Shown here: in pieces, positions 43,835 through 53,572 of the stretch | Position numbering within the stretch: the first letter of the stretch is position 1 | How the letters are laid out: each line of letters starts with the position of its first letter | DNA from: Desulfosediminicola flagellatus | GTDB taxonomy: Bacteria; Desulfobacterota; Desulfobulbia; Desulfobulbales; Desulfocapsaceae | Reading direction: 5' to 3' | Length of the DNA: 64,000 bases | Assembly: GCF_005116655.2 (NCBI RefSeq) | Contig: NZ_CP050698.1 | Location: 4,380,001-4,444,000 of the forward strand | Notes under the pieces: generated by a model | Database searches by the model: none | Seen by the model: only the letters and a program-made list of their open reading frames with translations | What the model was told of the DNA's origin: nothing | Translations under genes and position numbers: made by a program

Positions 43835-44821
43835 CTACGACTTCACTTCAACCAGCTTTGCCAGTTTTTCAGGCAACTGTCGTTGCATCATTTCAGTAGG
43901 TACCCGAGCCGGGTTAAAGGCTGGTTGTCCCATTTCATCCAACACTTTGAGACCATTGTCACCAGAGAGCATAAATTGCAAAAAGGCTTCTGCCGCTTCT
44001 TTGTTCGGAGCATGTTTGAGCATGGTGACGCCATAGGTGATTGATTTGCCTTTTTTGTCGATAAAGGTACCTGGCTTTTTGCCTGTTACAGTAACTTTGG
44101 CAGTTGAATAGAGGGTATCGTAGGCATAATTACCGAGATTCACTTCATCACTTAGTTCCAGGTAATTGAGCTTATGTTGAACTGCTACAGAGAGATATTC
44201 CCAACCGTAATCAAGATCTCCGGATTGTAACATCTCCACCAGTTGAATCGCTTTCGCTTTAACATTCTTCAGTGGCCTGTTGGCCAGTAATTGGTCATAC
44301 AGTCCATCTATTCCATAGTATCTTTCTGCGAGCTGCATAACCATCAGACTCCTGTAGCCACATGGGTCCAGGTTCGGATCTGAATGCCCCCATTGTACCT
44401 CCGGGGTGCGTAAAATATCATACCAGTTGTCTTTTGTAAGCGTGTCGCTGTTCTTGCTTTTATCGGTATAACAGAGAACAAGCCGGTTAGATGCAAAACG
44501 GATGTTCCAATCTGCAAAAGCAGGGATCAGGTTATTGTCGATAACCATATAGTCAGCAGAAGCCATGATATCGGCCATCTCACCTTTTTCGGATATCAGT
44601 CGCGCCATCTTAGTGCTGCCACCCGCTTTTGTGATAACATTAACCTCAGGGTAGATCTGGTTAAACTCTTTAATCATCTGCTTGAGCGGGACTGTCAGAC
44701 TGCCAGCATGATAAATGGTCAGATCGCCCTGCGGTCCCGCATGAGCCATCGCCGCAAAAAGCGTGAGTAAAAGTGCACATCCGAAACGGATCAGCCATGA
44801 AGATTTTCTTGTATTTCTCAT
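43835..44821 (-). CDS. wtpA: Tungstate/molybdate-binding protein, WtpA type
   Basis: 328 residues with a signal peptide of about 28. The oxyanion-binding signature IYHAGSLTVPLKQ is at the mature start, followed by AGGSTKMARLISEK, ADIMASADYMV and DPCGYRSLMVMQLAERY, all conserved in WtpA. It supplies Mo or W for pterin enzymes such as formate dehydrogenase or aldehyde oxidoreductase. AAGGAG precedes the ATG. No permease or ATPase gene is adjacent, so it must use an unlinked partner. The ~240 nt upstream hold nothing recognisable. Confidence 0.88.
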   Translation of the reverse strand: MRNTRKSSWLIRFGCALLLTLFAAMAHAGPQGDLTIYHAGSLTVPLKQMIKEFNQIYPEVNVITKAGGSTKMARLISEKGEMADIMASADYMVIDNNLIPAFADWNIRFASNRLVLCYTDKSKNSDTLTKDNWYDILRTPEVQWGHSDPNLDPCGYRSLMVMQLAERYYGIDGLYDQLLANRPLKNVKAKAIQLVEMLQSGDLDYGWEYLSVAVQHKLNYLELSDEVNLGNYAYDTLYSTAKVTVTGKKPGTFIDKKGKSITYGVTMLKHAPNKEAAEAFLQFMLSGDNGLKVLDEMGQPAFNPARVPTEMMQRQLPEKLAKLVEVKS

Positions 44822-45064
44822 CTTTGCTCCTTGGTAGGGTATTGGTTTTGAATAGAAAAAAACACAATAATAACAGGCAAGGAGATCAAAGGGTACAGGA
44901 GCACAAATACAAACGAAAACTGACCTTAAATGACTTGAGGGTTTCAGGGGAATTGCGGGAGAGAGTCAAATTAGATAGTGTTTTTCAGGTTACTCGCCCT
45001 TATTTACCCATGCCGATAATCCATTGTGATTAGTCTTCAACAAAACTTCCTGCAAATAGCATAA

Positions 45065-45102
45065 AAAAATGGGCTTCAGCAATGTTGCTGAAGCCCATTT
45101 TT
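45065..45102. terminator. Perfect 18-bp hairpin terminator
   Basis: AAAAATGGGCTTCAGCAA and TTGCTGAAGCCCATTTTT form a perfect stem with a TG loop and T-runs on both sides. It ends the minus-strand MshEN-domain gene. The remaining ~150 nt up to 45256 hold no gene. Confidence 0.9.
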
Positions 45103-45256
45103 CGTTTCTCTACACATCACCAGGGTAATCTTCCCAAAAGGATCACAACTCTGCTTACAGATCTACTGTTGTTAGCTTAGCAGCAAGAAGATTCTGGTTA
45201 TCTACAGTTCTCTGTCGAACCGACATCATGCATTTTGTATCCGATCAATGCTATGC

Positions 45257-46051
45257 TTACTTTTTGCCGGCTTTATCCAGAGCCCAGGTCAACCAGGTTT
45301 TCTGTTTATCAGATAAATCATTCGTTCTTGCTTCAATAAATGAAGAAAGATTATTGATATTTGAAAAACTCACGTTGTAGGAACCTTCAGAAAATGCGCC
45401 ACGTCCTCGCAGAGAATAACTTCCATTTTTGTCAACACCAATAGCGATGTCATGATTTCGATACCACGTGAAGTCTTCTGAGACAGAGATAGTGCCTTCA
45501 CGTGCTGTTTTTAGATAATTGTACGTATCATATGCCACAACAATAGCAAAAACTACAGCAAGCAAAACAACAATTTTTGTCATCATGCTGCTGGCTTTTG
45601 GGGAAAATATATCTTTGATCCCGATTGGAACACGTTGCCGAATTTCCTTTTCGACCTCTCCCCTGTTCACCCACAGAGGTTCAATGATTTTCCCAGTATA
45701 ATGCGAAATATCAGCTATGGCATCATTGTCAGAGGGATTAGCCATAGCCAACTCCAGAATGTTATTGCTCTGGAGCCTGAGTGGCAAAACTTTGTATTTC
45801 CAACACAGGTATCGTGGAAGCAATTTGACAACTTCTGGCGTATGTCTGTCAGCTATCCGTGCACTCGGTATGTCTAACTGATCTGCAATAACTTTATCTA
45901 ACGTATCCTTGCTGATAATATTCATACTAACAAGTATATCGCCAAGCTGTTGTTTTCCGGTTCTTTGGATCTGAAGAGCTTTATCCACTAATCCCTGTGA
46001 AACGTCATATTTCTCGACGAGCAATTCTCCCAAAAGCGGTTTACTAGTCAT
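45257..46051 (-). CDS. MshEN (GspE N-terminal) domain protein with a membrane segment
   Basis: 264 residues. Residues 1-150 are an MshEN-type module: LGELLVEKYDVSQGLVDKAL, LGDILVSMNIISKDTLDKVI, LLPRYLCWKYKVLPL and MANPSDNDAIADI, the pattern that binds c-di-GMP or docks in type II/IV secretion ATPases. One membrane segment follows at about 157-175, then ~85 periplasmic residues of unknown fold. No ATPase domain is present. GGAGGAAG precedes the ATG. With a diguanylate cyclase elsewhere in the window, a c-di-GMP-reading envelope protein is a fair inference. Confidence 0.8.
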   Translation of the reverse strand: MTSKPLLGELLVEKYDVSQGLVDKALQIQRTGKQQLGDILVSMNIISKDTLDKVIADQLDIPSARIADRHTPEVVKLLPRYLCWKYKVLPLRLQSNNILELAMANPSDNDAIADISHYTGKIIEPLWVNRGEVEKEIRQRVPIGIKDIFSPKASSMMTKIVVLLAVVFAIVVAYDTYNYLKTAREGTISVSEDFTWYRNHDIAIGVDKNGSYSLRGRGAFSEGSYNVSFSNINNLSSFIEARTNDLSDKQKTWLTWALDKAGKK

Positions 46052-46842
46052 TTCACTTCCTCCAGAATGTCACGGGATGCATTTTTAAATAGAATGATAC
46101 GAAATAATAAACATCTTCTGTTATTACGCATCATGGCTTTATGAGTATTTTGTAAGATAAAGCCAAGTAAGCATTCAGTAAGGTATTCCATCAGATATGC
46201 TGTAATTCTCGTTAACCCTTAAGAATACAGAACGTTAAAGATCAAAGCGTATCGAATAACAGCTGAATTCCAGCTACGTTTTTTCTCCGCCTTTCATTTT
46301 CCGCACCAATAGAAACTGCACTTAACAGATAGGCTTCATAAGATAGTATAGCGTTAATTGCCCGTTTATCAACCAAGACAGTATATTTGTTGTAAAATGC
46401 AATTTTAATACACTGCAAATTGTGAATGAAGAGGTATAACAGCACTATTCGACAAAATAAGAGACGAAGTCATTCCCACTACATTCACATACAATATCAA
46501 GCAAGTAAAGAGTTACAAAGCACCTTTATGCTCACAACACCACGACTGTACAAGAGCTATTTGGTCTCTCTTGTTTTGAAGGTCTGTTTGATGGTTGGGG
46601 GCTGTTGTTGCACAAGGAAGGGAAAATTGCCCTGCATCATGCACGAGAATCTCAAATGATATGCCAGAGGACTTCGCCGGAACCACAAACAGACTTTCCA
46701 GTCTCAATGCATATCATTAATTTGAAATATATAGAGATAATTGCTACATTTCAGGCCGCATACGAATAATCCGGCATCCCGTTACAATATGAATAACTCC
46801 CAGGTAATCTCATAGATTATTAAACGACCTGAAGGATATATA
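46052..46842. other. Gene-free stretch with one startless open frame
   Basis: No gene supported. From 46509 to 46769 the plus strand has an 86-codon frame without a good start codon that reads FEGLFDGWGLLLHKEGKIAL and later QTDFPVSMHIINLKYIE. It looks more protein-like than the alternative frames and might be a gene remnant. No family is recognised. GAAGGATATATA before serB is a ribosome site. Confidence 0.35.
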
Positions 46843-48066
46843 ATGAGTGAAGTTATACTGATAAGTATTACAGGAAAAGACCGAAAAGGACTTAACGAGA
46901 GATTTACAAATATTTTGGCACAACACTCCGTCAACATTCTCGATATTGGTCAATCTGTAATCCATGAACACATCTCTTTAGGAATTCTGGCAGAAATCCC
47001 GAATTCAAAAGACTTTTCATCAATTTTCAAAGACATGTTGTTTGAGGGTCACAACATGGGGTTGAAAGTTGACATTGAGTCGATTTCCCCGGATGCATAT
47101 GAAAAGTGGGTCCACGCACAGGGTAAGGAGCGCAGGATTATCACGCTATTGGGCAGAACTCTTTCCGCTCAACAGATTTCCGCCGTGTCCTCTGTCATTG
47201 CTGAAAACCAATTAAACATTGATGGTATAACACGATTAACCGGAAGAATTTCCCTCAAGACACCTCAAAAGAACCCAAGAGCCTGTGTACAGATGGCTGT
47301 GAGTGGAAATCCAGTCAATATTCTTGATATGCGAAAGAGATTTATGGAGATTTCCCAGGAAACCGGAATTGACATCTCATTTCATGTCGACAACATCTAT
47401 CGTAAGAACAGAAAATTAGTTGTATTTGACATGGACTCCACCCTGATCCAGGCAGAGGTGATCGTCGAATTAGCCAAATTAGCCGGTGTTGGTGAGCAGG
47501 TAGACCATATTACAGAATCCGCAATGCGAGGGGAGATTGATTTCAAGGAGAGCTTTCGGCAACGAGTTGCACTTTTAAAGGGCATACCGGAAGAACAGCT
47601 TCAGGGATTACCCAAGAAACTACCATTAACTGATGGTGCCGATCTGGTTGCCAAAACGCTGAAAGGTCTTGGCTATAAGCTGGGTATTTTGTCTGGTGGG
47701 TTCAGTTTTGTGGGAGAGTATTTAAAGGATCAGCTCGGCTTTGATTATGTCTATGCAAATGAGCTCGACATTAAAGATGGTGTAGTAACAGGTGAGGTAG
47801 TTGGTGAGATTGTTGATGGCGAGAAAAAAGCGCAATTATTACGGCACCTGGCCCAAAAAGAGAAAATTTCCCTCGAACAAACCATTGCCGTTGGAGATGG
47901 GGCGAATGATCTTCCCATGATCGGCATTGCAGGCCTGGGAGTTGCATTTAATGCCAAGCCAATAGTACGGCAAGAAGCCTCCAATGCCATATCAAGTGTC
48001 GGTCTTGACGGTTTACTCTATCTGCTTGGAATCCATGACAGGGAAATTACCGAAGATGTGATTTAG
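46843..48066 (+). CDS. serB: Phosphoserine phosphatase with N-terminal ACT domains
   Basis: 407 residues. The N-terminal 185 hold two ACT-like regions (ISITGKDRKGLNERFTNIL; IITLLGRTLSAQQISAVSSV). The HAD phosphatase starts with the catalytic FDMDSTLIQAEVI near 195, followed by GILSGGFSFVGEYLKDQLGF and VGDGANDLPMIG. The reaction is phosphoserine to serine, the last step of serine synthesis; the ACT pair probably senses serine. GAAGGATATATA precedes the ATG. A GTTGCG/CGCAAC hairpin at 48089-48110 may end the transcript. Confidence 0.95.
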   Translation: MSEVILISITGKDRKGLNERFTNILAQHSVNILDIGQSVIHEHISLGILAEIPNSKDFSSIFKDMLFEGHNMGLKVDIESISPDAYEKWVHAQGKERRIITLLGRTLSAQQISAVSSVIAENQLNIDGITRLTGRISLKTPQKNPRACVQMAVSGNPVNILDMRKRFMEISQETGIDISFHVDNIYRKNRKLVVFDMDSTLIQAEVIVELAKLAGVGEQVDHITESAMRGEIDFKESFRQRVALLKGIPEEQLQGLPKKLPLTDGADLVAKTLKGLGYKLGILSGGFSFVGEYLKDQLGFDYVYANELDIKDGVVTGEVVGEIVDGEKKAQLLRHLAQKEKISLEQTIAVGDGANDLPMIGIAGLGVAFNAKPIVRQEASNAISSVGLDGLLYLLGIHDREITEDVI

Positions 48067-48166
48067 ATAATAGATTGCTTTAGAGGAAGTTGCGTCTGTT
48101 TGGGCGCAACCTCCCAAGCCCCAAGAACAATATTTTTTCGTATTAATGCCTTAGCTGACCAACCCT

Positions 48167-48778
48167 CTACTCAGCTACCCAACGTGTATGTGTTAAGACC
48201 TGATCATCAAGCAGAACCCGGCACGCATACGTTGCGCCCGCAACCACCTCGCCTACTCCTGCCGGGGTACCCGTCATAATAATATCACCATCAACCAATG
48301 TCATAAATTCCTGTAGCTCTTTAAGAATTTGATCGGGCTTATACATCATCTTGTCTATTGTACCGCGTTGTCGCAAGTCGCCATTCACATCAAGCTCAAT
48401 AATGAGGTTGTCACGATTTTTCGGTAGCCGTACAAAAGAGCTGAACAGTGCTGCACCGTCAAAACCTTTAGCTCTCTCCCAGGGAAGTCCCTGTTTTTTG
48501 AGTTTGGTCTGCAACGCTCTTTTGGTGAGGTCAAGCCCGCACCCTACACCCGCAAGACCTCCATTCTCAATCATAAAACAGAGTTCCGCCTCATAATGTA
48601 ACGGTTCATGATGGACAGCCTTCAATACATTGCTGATTGCAGAATTTGGTTTGCTGAACACCACCATACTCTCTGGAATTTCATTACCCAGTTCAGTTAT
48701 ATGTTCTACGTAATTGCGACCCACGCAGATAATTTTTGAGGGTGTTACTACTTTGCCTTCAAAAGATACTGTGTTCAT
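48167..48778 (-). CDS. Fumarylacetoacetate hydrolase-family protein (YcgM-like)
   Basis: 203 residues. KIICVGRNYVEHITELGNE near the start, the metal ligands in HYEAELCFMIENGG and the end region DIIMTGTPAGVGEV are those of the FAHD1/YcgM group. Members act as acylpyruvate hydrolases or oxaloacetate decarboxylases. The exact substrate is not readable. GGAG lies about 12 nt before the ATG, a longer gap than usual. It stands alone, convergent with serB. Confidence 0.88.
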   Translation of the reverse strand: MNTVSFEGKVVTPSKIICVGRNYVEHITELGNEIPESMVVFSKPNSAISNVLKAVHHEPLHYEAELCFMIENGGLAGVGCGLDLTKRALQTKLKKQGLPWERAKGFDGAALFSSFVRLPKNRDNLIIELDVNGDLRQRGTIDKMMYKPDQILKELQEFMTLVDGDIIMTGTPAGVGEVVAGATYACRVLLDDQVLTHTRWVAE

Positions 48779-48891
48779 ATATCTTTATAACTCCAATCAT
48801 TTCAATTTATTACTGATAATTTTACTATTCGTTATCAGCACCGAACCCCACTGCCCGCTAAGCATGGTAATCAGAAAGTCCCAAACGCGTA

Positions 48892-50916
48892 TTACAGCGA
48901 ATCAGCTACCTCTGTCCCTTGAGCGATAGCTCGCTGTGCGTCCAACTCTGCAGCCTCTTTTGCCCCGCCGATTATATGATAGGCTATTCCGGCCTCTTCA
49001 AGTTCATTTGCCAGGCTCAATTCCGATTCCTGCCCCGCACAGATAACTATGCTATCGACTGCCACCAGACGATCTTCATTATTCTGGCTTATCCACAATC
49101 CGTTCTCATCAATGCTTAAGTACTCAACACCGGTCCAGAATTTCACCCCGTTTTTCTTAAGCTCCAACCGATGAATCCAACCTGTAGTTTTTCCCAGATT
49201 AGCACCCGGTTTTGTTTTTTTCCGCTGAAACAGATGTACTTCGCGCGGTGCTGCCGGTATCAGGGGTACTCTAAGGCCTCCTCGCTGGGTATATTCTCTG
49301 TCAACGCCCCACTCCGACAGAAATTCAGAAATAGGATCCTGATTGCTTTCCTGATGCAGCAGGAAGGCAGCCATATCAAAACCGATACCTCCGGCTCCGA
49401 TTACTGCCACTCTATCGCCAACAGTTTCAGCTCCAGTCAGAACATCACTGTATAGAACAACATGATTTAACTCTGCCCCGGGAATAGACACGTTTCGTGG
49501 AACTACTCCTGACGCCATAACAATCTCATCATAATCACTGAGATCATCTTTAGTTGCACGATATCCGATACGGAGATCAACACCATGACGCTCAATCTCG
49601 TGACGATAATATCTGAGCGTTTCACTAAACTCATCTTTTCCCGGAATATTTCGAGCCAGCAGAAACTGCCCGCCGAGCTGATCGTTTGCCTCAAAAAGAG
49701 TAACCTGATGCCCCCGGGCTGCAGCTGTCACCGCACACGCCATACCAGCCGGACCAGCACCAACAACAGCTACTTTTTTTGTAATCTCAGCAGGAGTAAA
49801 GGGAATTTCAGTTTCTCGACAGGCACGGGGATTAACCAGACAGGTTGCAGATTTTCTTTTAAAGATATGGTCCAGACATGCCTGGTTACAGCCTATGCAG
49901 GTGTTAATTTCAGCGTCCCTGCCTGTAGCAGCTTTTACAACCCAATCGGGATCGGCCAGAAACGGTCGCGCCATACTCACCATATCGGCACATCCTTCCG
50001 CCAGTGCCTTTTCGGCGACCTCAGGCATGTTTATACGATTTGTGGTGACGAGTGGAATGTTCACCTCACCCATCATTCTTTTGGTGACCCAGGTAAATCC
50101 TGCGCGCGGAACCATTGTTGCGATCGTTGGAACTCGCGCTTCATGCCAGCCGATTCCGGTATTTATTATAGTCGCTCCAACTTTCTCAATTTCTTTAGCA
50201 AGCAGAACTACCTCATCCCATGTGGAACCATCCTTTACCAAATCGAGCATTGATAAACGGTAAATGATGATAAAATCCTGACCTGCTTTTTCGCGTATTG
50301 AACGAACAATCTCGAGCGGAAAACGTATCCTGTTTTCAAACGAACCACCCCAGTCATCTTCACGCTTGTTAGTCTTTTGCGCAATAAACTCGTTGATAAG
50401 ATACCCCTCAGAACCCATCACCTCAACACCGTCATATCCGGATTCTCTGGCAAGCAGAGCACACTGAGTGAAATCATCAATAGTAGACCGTATACCTTTT
50501 TCAGAAAGCGCCCATGGTCTGAACCTATTAACAGGTGCTTTAAGACGGGATGGGGCAACACATAGCGGATGGTAACCATACCTCCCTGAGTGGAGGATCT
50601 GCATGCAGATTTTTCCACCCTCATTATGAACACGGTCAGTTATCAATCTGTGGTTGGGCAGTTGGGTAGAGCTATGAAGGCGAAGCGAAAAAGGAGCGAC
50701 CCATCCGGCCCGGTTTGGGGCAACACCACCGGTCACGATAAGGCCGACACCGCCTGCCGCCCGTTGACCATAATATTCAGCCATACGGTGAAAGCCGTCT
50801 TTTTCTTCTTCGAGACCGGTATGCATCGATCCCATCAATATGCGATTTTTAAGCGAAGTGAAACCAAGATCAAGCGGTTGAAACAGATGGGGATAACGCG
50901 AGGTTGCATCATTCAT
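48892..50916 (-). CDS. fadH: 2,4-dienoyl-CoA reductase (NADPH), FMN/4Fe-4S/FAD type
   Basis: 674 residues, the same length as E. coli FadH. An Old-Yellow-Enzyme barrel (about 1-340) has the catalytic Tyr in GSEGYLINEF and the His in GIGWHEARVPTIAT. CIGCNQACLDHIFKRKSATC, with a further Cys later, binds 4Fe-4S. Two Rossmann motifs, VVGAGPAGMACAVTAAARGH and VIGAGGIGFDMA, bind FAD and NADPH. It removes cis double bonds in unsaturated acyl-CoA, which fits the acyl-CoA oxidation genes nearby. The ATG has GAGAG upstream. Confidence 0.92.
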   Translation of the reverse strand: MNDATSRYPHLFQPLDLGFTSLKNRILMGSMHTGLEEEKDGFHRMAEYYGQRAAGGVGLIVTGGVAPNRAGWVAPFSLRLHSSTQLPNHRLITDRVHNEGGKICMQILHSGRYGYHPLCVAPSRLKAPVNRFRPWALSEKGIRSTIDDFTQCALLARESGYDGVEVMGSEGYLINEFIAQKTNKREDDWGGSFENRIRFPLEIVRSIREKAGQDFIIIYRLSMLDLVKDGSTWDEVVLLAKEIEKVGATIINTGIGWHEARVPTIATMVPRAGFTWVTKRMMGEVNIPLVTTNRINMPEVAEKALAEGCADMVSMARPFLADPDWVVKAATGRDAEINTCIGCNQACLDHIFKRKSATCLVNPRACRETEIPFTPAEITKKVAVVGAGPAGMACAVTAAARGHQVTLFEANDQLGGQFLLARNIPGKDEFSETLRYYRHEIERHGVDLRIGYRATKDDLSDYDEIVMASGVVPRNVSIPGAELNHVVLYSDVLTGAETVGDRVAVIGAGGIGFDMAAFLLHQESNQDPISEFLSEWGVDREYTQRGGLRVPLIPAAPREVHLFQRKKTKPGANLGKTTGWIHRLELKKNGVKFWTGVEYLSIDENGLWISQNNEDRLVAVDSIVICAGQESELSLANELEEAGIAYHIIGGAKEAAELDAQRAIAQGTEVADSL

Positions 50917-51084
50917 TCGTACACTCTCTCATCTTTTTCTTTATCATTCCACTGACCACCGTAATCTGCTTTTCCTTGTACGGTGATCCTTCATCAGACA
51001 GGAATTCTTGTTGCGCTTCAATGTAACTGGTAATATATAAAATGTAAAAGACTTTACCATTACGTACACGACAAGGAGCTACTC

Positions 51085-51954
51085 ATGCAATATGAAGGAA
51101 ATATCTTCAGGCCACCAAGCGAAGCATACAGCATTCTGCTGCAGGTAACGACAGGCTGCTCTCATAATAAATGCACCTTCTGCGGTATGTATAAAGGAAG
51201 TCGCTTCTCCATCAAAGACGATTCCGCCATAATGGCGGATATCGAATTTGCGTCCCTTCACTGCAAACACCAGAACAGGCTCTTTCTCTGCGACGGAGAT
51301 GCACTTATTATCCCGCACGAACGACTCGTGAAAATACTTACCACAATTCGTAAAAAACTGCCGTGGGTTGAACGGGTTGGTTCTTACGCTAACTCAAAAA
51401 GTATCAAAATGAAATCAGTCGAGCAGCTTCGTGAATTACGTGATCTCGGCCTGACCATTGCGTATATGGGGCTGGAGTCTGGTGATGATGTAACTCTCAA
51501 GAAGATACAAAAAGGTGCTGACTCAGCGAGAATGATCGAGATGGGTAAAAAAATCAGATCCGCAGGAATTAAACTCTCAATAACTGTACTACTCGGAATT
51601 GCGCAAAAAGAGCGTTCTCTTATACACGCACAAGAAACAGGCAGGGTGCTTTCGGCGATTGATCCTGAATTTGTAGGTGCACTCTCTTTGATGCTGACAC
51701 CTAACACTCCTGCATTCCAGGAGCATAAAAAAGGAAACTGGTATGTGCCCGGCCCGGAGGAAATGCTTGAAGAGCTCGGAGTCATGCTGGCTTCAACTGA
51801 ATTAACCAACGGCTATTTTCATGCCAACCACGCATCAAACTATCTACCAATTAAGGCTAAAATGCCTCAGGATAAAGCAAAGACTCTCGAACTGATTAGT
51901 AAAGCTCTTAAAGGCAAGGTTAATTTGAAACCTGAGTATATGCGGGCGTTATAG
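51085..51954 (+). CDS. Radical SAM protein of unknown substrate
   Basis: 289 residues. The 4Fe-4S motif GCSHNKCTFCGMY (CxxxxCxxC, one residue longer than the classic first gap) is near 30. GLTIAYMGLESGDD and ITVLLGIAQKE are typical barrel segments of the B12-free Elp3/HemN-like group. No second cluster or SPASM region is visible. It is convergent with the fadL-like gene through a strong terminator and divergent from fadH, with about 170 nt between the starts. AAGGAG precedes the ATG. The substrate is unknown. Confidence 0.88.
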   Translation: MQYEGNIFRPPSEAYSILLQVTTGCSHNKCTFCGMYKGSRFSIKDDSAIMADIEFASLHCKHQNRLFLCDGDALIIPHERLVKILTTIRKKLPWVERVGSYANSKSIKMKSVEQLRELRDLGLTIAYMGLESGDDVTLKKIQKGADSARMIEMGKKIRSAGIKLSITVLLGIAQKERSLIHAQETGRVLSAIDPEFVGALSLMLTPNTPAFQEHKKGNWYVPGPEEMLEELGVMLASTELTNGYFHANHASNYLPIKAKMPQDKAKTLELISKALKGKVNLKPEYMRAL

Positions 51955-51979
51955 TTTATTCACTCCAACCAATCACCAA

Positions 51980-52013
51980 AAAAGCCCCTTGGTACAAGTA
52001 CCAAGGGGCTTTT
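51980..52013. terminator. Bidirectional intrinsic terminator
   Basis: AAAAGCCCCTTGGTAC and GTACCAAGGGGCTTTT form a perfect 16-bp stem with an AA loop. It serves the convergent radical SAM and FadL-like genes. Confidence 0.93.
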
Positions 52014-52038
52014 ACTATAAAGCTCTCTTCCTCTTTCT

Positions 52039-53283
52039 CTAGAACTTATAGCTAGCTCCAAGACTGATCAGGAATGCAGATGCATTGCTGAATTCACCAC
52101 TGACGACATCATTTGTAACCGTTCGTTCTTCCTTATAATCATATAATACAGCTACACCGAATTCCATCTGCTCGCTGTACTTGTAACGAACACCTGCAGA
52201 AAACAACCATGCATCAGAGTCTGGAAGTTCAAAGCTCAAGTTTTCATCGGGGACAGGATTCTCATCATAAGCAATACCACCAAGCAAAGTAATGGTTGGA
52301 TTTAAGCGATATTCAACACCAAGGCGAATACAGGTGGTGTCATCCCAGTCTTTGGCTACAGGAGCGTCAAATGCTGCAAATAAACCACCCGCAAAGTACG
52401 GATTGGAAGGATCAGTGAGGTCACCAACCGCATAATCGAAATCAAGCGATTCATATTCAGACCAGAAAGTCCTATCAATGGTTAAATCGAAGGTCCATTG
52501 CTCCCATGTGTACGCTGCTGAAAATGCTAAGACAGCAGGTGCTGGAACAGAAACAGTCCCTGTTGTGTCAATAATTGTCGCACCATTTGCATTCAATTCT
52601 ACATCACCCTCAAAATCAAGATCGATGTTAGAACGATACGTAATAGCAAAATTTAAATTATCATTTGGTTTAACGTCTACTGCGAGGTTATATCCCCATT
52701 CTGTTGTATCGCCATCAATGAATCGTCCAGGAGCTACTGGGGCTAAGCCAGTAGCATCACTAGCGACAGTCGCCTCGTTATACAAAAAGCGGACACCACC
52801 ACCAATCGAGAACATATCATTAATTTTATAAGAAACCGTCGGATTGAATTCAAAAACTTTTAAAGAAAACTTTTCAGCAAAAGCTTTTGGGTATCCCTCT
52901 TTCCAGCGTTTTTGTAATCCATAAGATTCTGTCAAAGAGAAACCAAATCTAAAATTGTTGTAATCGGGCGAAACAACAAAGAAGGTCGGCAGGAGAAAAT
53001 CCTCTTTTTCTCCAGTAGCATCAAACCCGGGACGGGTGTCATCATATTCAATTTCTGATAGGCGAAGATAAGTAGCGGTACCCTCAAAATGCCAGGTATC
53101 CTCAAGAAGGGACATACCTGCAGGGTTGTAATATGTAACATCAGCTTTGTCAGCTGAAGCAATGTTCGCACCGGCCTTAGCTGTTGAATCCACAGACTGC
53201 TCAGGTATACGATACCCAGATGCCATTGCTGAGCCAGCAACAAACAATGAAGCTACGGCTGCTACAGAAATAATTTTCCTCAT
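52039..53283 (-). CDS. FadL/OmpP1-family outer-membrane fatty-acid transporter
   Basis: 414 residues from the ATG at 53283, which is better spaced from GGGAG than the ATG at 53289. A signal peptide of about 22 residues is followed by the FadL N-terminal hatch SGYRIPEQSVDSTAKAGANI and DVTYYNPAGM. The C-terminus ends in a beta strand with terminal Phe (LGASYKF), the outer-membrane barrel signal. It imports long-chain fatty acids or similar hydrophobic compounds. An ACCTTTACGT element lies about 110 nt upstream, shared with the merR/acd region. It belongs with the acyl-CoA oxidation locus. Confidence 0.92.
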   Translation of the reverse strand: MRKIISVAAVASLFVAGSAMASGYRIPEQSVDSTAKAGANIASADKADVTYYNPAGMSLLEDTWHFEGTATYLRLSEIEYDDTRPGFDATGEKEDFLLPTFFVVSPDYNNFRFGFSLTESYGLQKRWKEGYPKAFAEKFSLKVFEFNPTVSYKINDMFSIGGGVRFLYNEATVASDATGLAPVAPGRFIDGDTTEWGYNLAVDVKPNDNLNFAITYRSNIDLDFEGDVELNANGATIIDTTGTVSVPAPAVLAFSAAYTWEQWTFDLTIDRTFWSEYESLDFDYAVGDLTDPSNPYFAGGLFAAFDAPVAKDWDDTTCIRLGVEYRLNPTITLLGGIAYDENPVPDENLSFELPDSDAWLFSAGVRYKYSEQMEFGVAVLYDYKEERTVTNDVVSGEFSNASAFLISLGASYKF

Positions 53284-53390
53284 TCTCATCTCCCTTAAAT
53301 CATTTGTTTTCGTATATCCGTATCATATGTATACGGACACTCCCGACTTCTGCTGTCTCTCTCATTCCAGCAGAAAAACAACAAAACCTA

Positions 53391-53400
53391 ACCTTTACGT
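53391..53400 (+). promoter_or_regulatory. ACCTTTACGT element upstream of the FadL-like gene
   Basis: TAACCTTTACGTACGAG matches the core of the two sites between acd and merR (TTGACCTTTACGTAAG). It sits 108 nt before the FadL-like start. It is a candidate site for the MerR-type regulator. Confidence 0.45.
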
Positions 53401-53572
53401 ACGAGTCAATACACTGGATACATAAACGCCTAATTTTGCTCTTACATTTGTGTAATATAAATCTCACAAATGTCAACCATAAACAACGCTGAAATTTGAG
53501 TAAACCTATTGGATCGTCAAGGTTTTTTTGCGTTTCCGCCGCCTTTGACGTTAATACCTAACCAAGGGATTG

